From the NCBI RefSeq assembly GCF_000185385.1, contig NZ_GL622296.1, forward strand, positions 1,482,671 to 1,546,238: DNA of 63,568 bases, given 5' to 3'. The notes beneath the pieces are model-generated. The model made no database searches. It saw only the letters and a list, made by a program, of their open reading frames with translations, and was not told the DNA's origin. Shown one piece after another: positions 62,863 through 63,568 of this stretch. This DNA comes from Lachnoanaerobaculum saburreum DSM 3986 (GTDB lineage Bacteria; Bacillota; Clostridia; Lachnospirales; Lachnospiraceae). Position 1 is the stretch's first letter. Every line of letters starts with the position of its first letter. The position numbers and the translations under genes were made by a program.

Positions 62863-63540
62863 ATGATTTTAGAGGCTTGTATTGAAAATATTACTTATTT
62901 GAAAGAAGTTGTTCATGCCGGAGCAACAAGGATTGAGCTTTGTGACAATCTGGCTGTGGGCGGTACTACAGTAAGTATGGCGGTAAGAGATTATGCAAAG
63001 TATTTTTGTGACTCCAATGATGTAGAGCTTGCTGTTATGATAAGGGCAAGAGGAGGAGACTTTGTATATAACAATACTGAAAAAACTGTTATGTACAATG
63101 ATCTTAAGGAGATGGCAAAGGAAGGGGTAAAAAGAGCGGTTATAGGTGCTTTGACAGAGAAGGGTGATCTTGATAAGGACTATATAAAGGATCTTGTATC
63201 CGCACCGAAGTTTTTCAGAAAAGAAATGAACTTTACATTCCATATGGCCTTTGATCATATCGGTGAAGGGCTTGCACCTGAGGAAGCACTTGAAAAGAGA
63301 TTGGATGCTATAAAAATATTGTCAAAGCTTGGAGTAGATACAATCCTTACACATGGAAGTGCCGACAATAATGATATTTTTGAGAACATAGATACTCTAA
63401 AGAAATATATTGAATGTGGCAAAAAAAACAATGTAAATATAATGCCGGGTGGTGGAGTAACTTTTGAAAATGTGGATAAATTGGTGAAAAAACTTCCGGG
63501 TATAAGTGCGGTACATGGAACCAAAATAGTGAATATATAA
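62863..63540 (+). CDS. cutC: CutC family TIM-barrel protein
   Basis: The 225-aa protein has the CutC start ILEACIENI, GATRIELCDNLAVGGTT (20-36), VMIRARGGDFVY (58-69) and the end MPGGGVTFENVDKL. CutC was linked to copper homeostasis, but that role is disputed, and here the gene is last in a glycan operon, which may point to a carbohydrate function. The length is near the family norm (about 240). AAGGAGAGAAC precedes the ATG, 9 bases after the fucosidase stop. Only 28 bases follow the gene in the window. Confidence 0.85.
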   Translation: MILEACIENITYLKEVVHAGATRIELCDNLAVGGTTVSMAVRDYAKYFCDSNDVELAVMIRARGGDFVYNNTEKTVMYNDLKEMAKEGVKRAVIGALTEKGDLDKDYIKDLVSAPKFFRKEMNFTFHMAFDHIGEGLAPEEALEKRLDAIKILSKLGVDTILTHGSADNNDIFENIDTLKKYIECGKKNNVNIMPGGGVTFENVDKLVKKLPGISAVHGTKIVNI

Positions 63541-63568
63541 ATATATATAAATATAAAAAGGCTGTTGC

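Overview
The window looks like chromosomal DNA of a low-GC anaerobic Clostridia, most likely a Lachnospiraceae member (a Lachnoanaerobaculum-like organism would fit; this is an inference from gene content, not a computed placement). Signs are the AT-rich codon use, TTG and GTG starts behind strong GGAGG sites, the dgt-dnaG-rpoD-trmK-nif3 order, an AsrABC anaerobic sulfite reductase, pyruvate:ferredoxin oxidoreductase, class III fructose-bisphosphatase, and a Rho factor carrying an Asn/Gln/Tyr-rich insertion. No tRNA, rRNA, CRISPR array, phage or transposase gene was recognised.

Region 1 (1-9340) is a decayed accessory island. Broken pieces of RHS/YD-repeat polymorphic-toxin genes alternate with intact small membrane-anchored proteins. 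Two modules recur. Module A is a toxin tail ending in a Cys-Thr-Thr motif followed by a membrane-anchored beta-propeller-like protein of 335-337 aa (three intact copies, two fragments). Module B is a tail ending in Cys-Phe-x-Glu followed by a 122-aa membrane protein (two intact copies, one frameshifted). The arrangement resembles an array of orphan toxin tails with retained immunity genes. It is the best candidate in the window for an undescribed system.

Region 2 (9343-26593) is mostly information processing and housekeeping: rarA-rho, a type II topoisomerase pair (parE-parC type), asd, galM-topB-acyltransferase-like, then a divergent pair (PHP phosphoesterase / VanW protein) and fbp. Region 3 (26661-33861) holds a small cysteine-rich protein, asrABC with a striking inverted repeat in its leader, and nifJ. 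Region 4 (33940-40967) is a HerA-like ATPase followed by dgt-dnaG-rpoD-trmK-nif3, with a coupled, macromolecular-synthesis-operon layout.

Region 5 (40971-63540) is transport and signalling. A YesN/YesM-type two-component pair precedes a ytfQRT-yjfF-like sugar importer. Next is a lantibiotic-immunity-like ABC transporter (F-E-G) with an OmpR-type regulator and kinase. A second YesM/YesN pair, divergently placed, faces a carbohydrate operon: binding protein, two permeases, a large transglutaminase-like protein, a GH29 alpha-L-fucosidase and CutC. The two YesMN pairs probably sense extracellular ligands and control the adjacent importers.

Starts were adjusted from the longest open frame where a ribosome binding site decided them. 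All functional calls come from reading motifs by eye; no database search was run.
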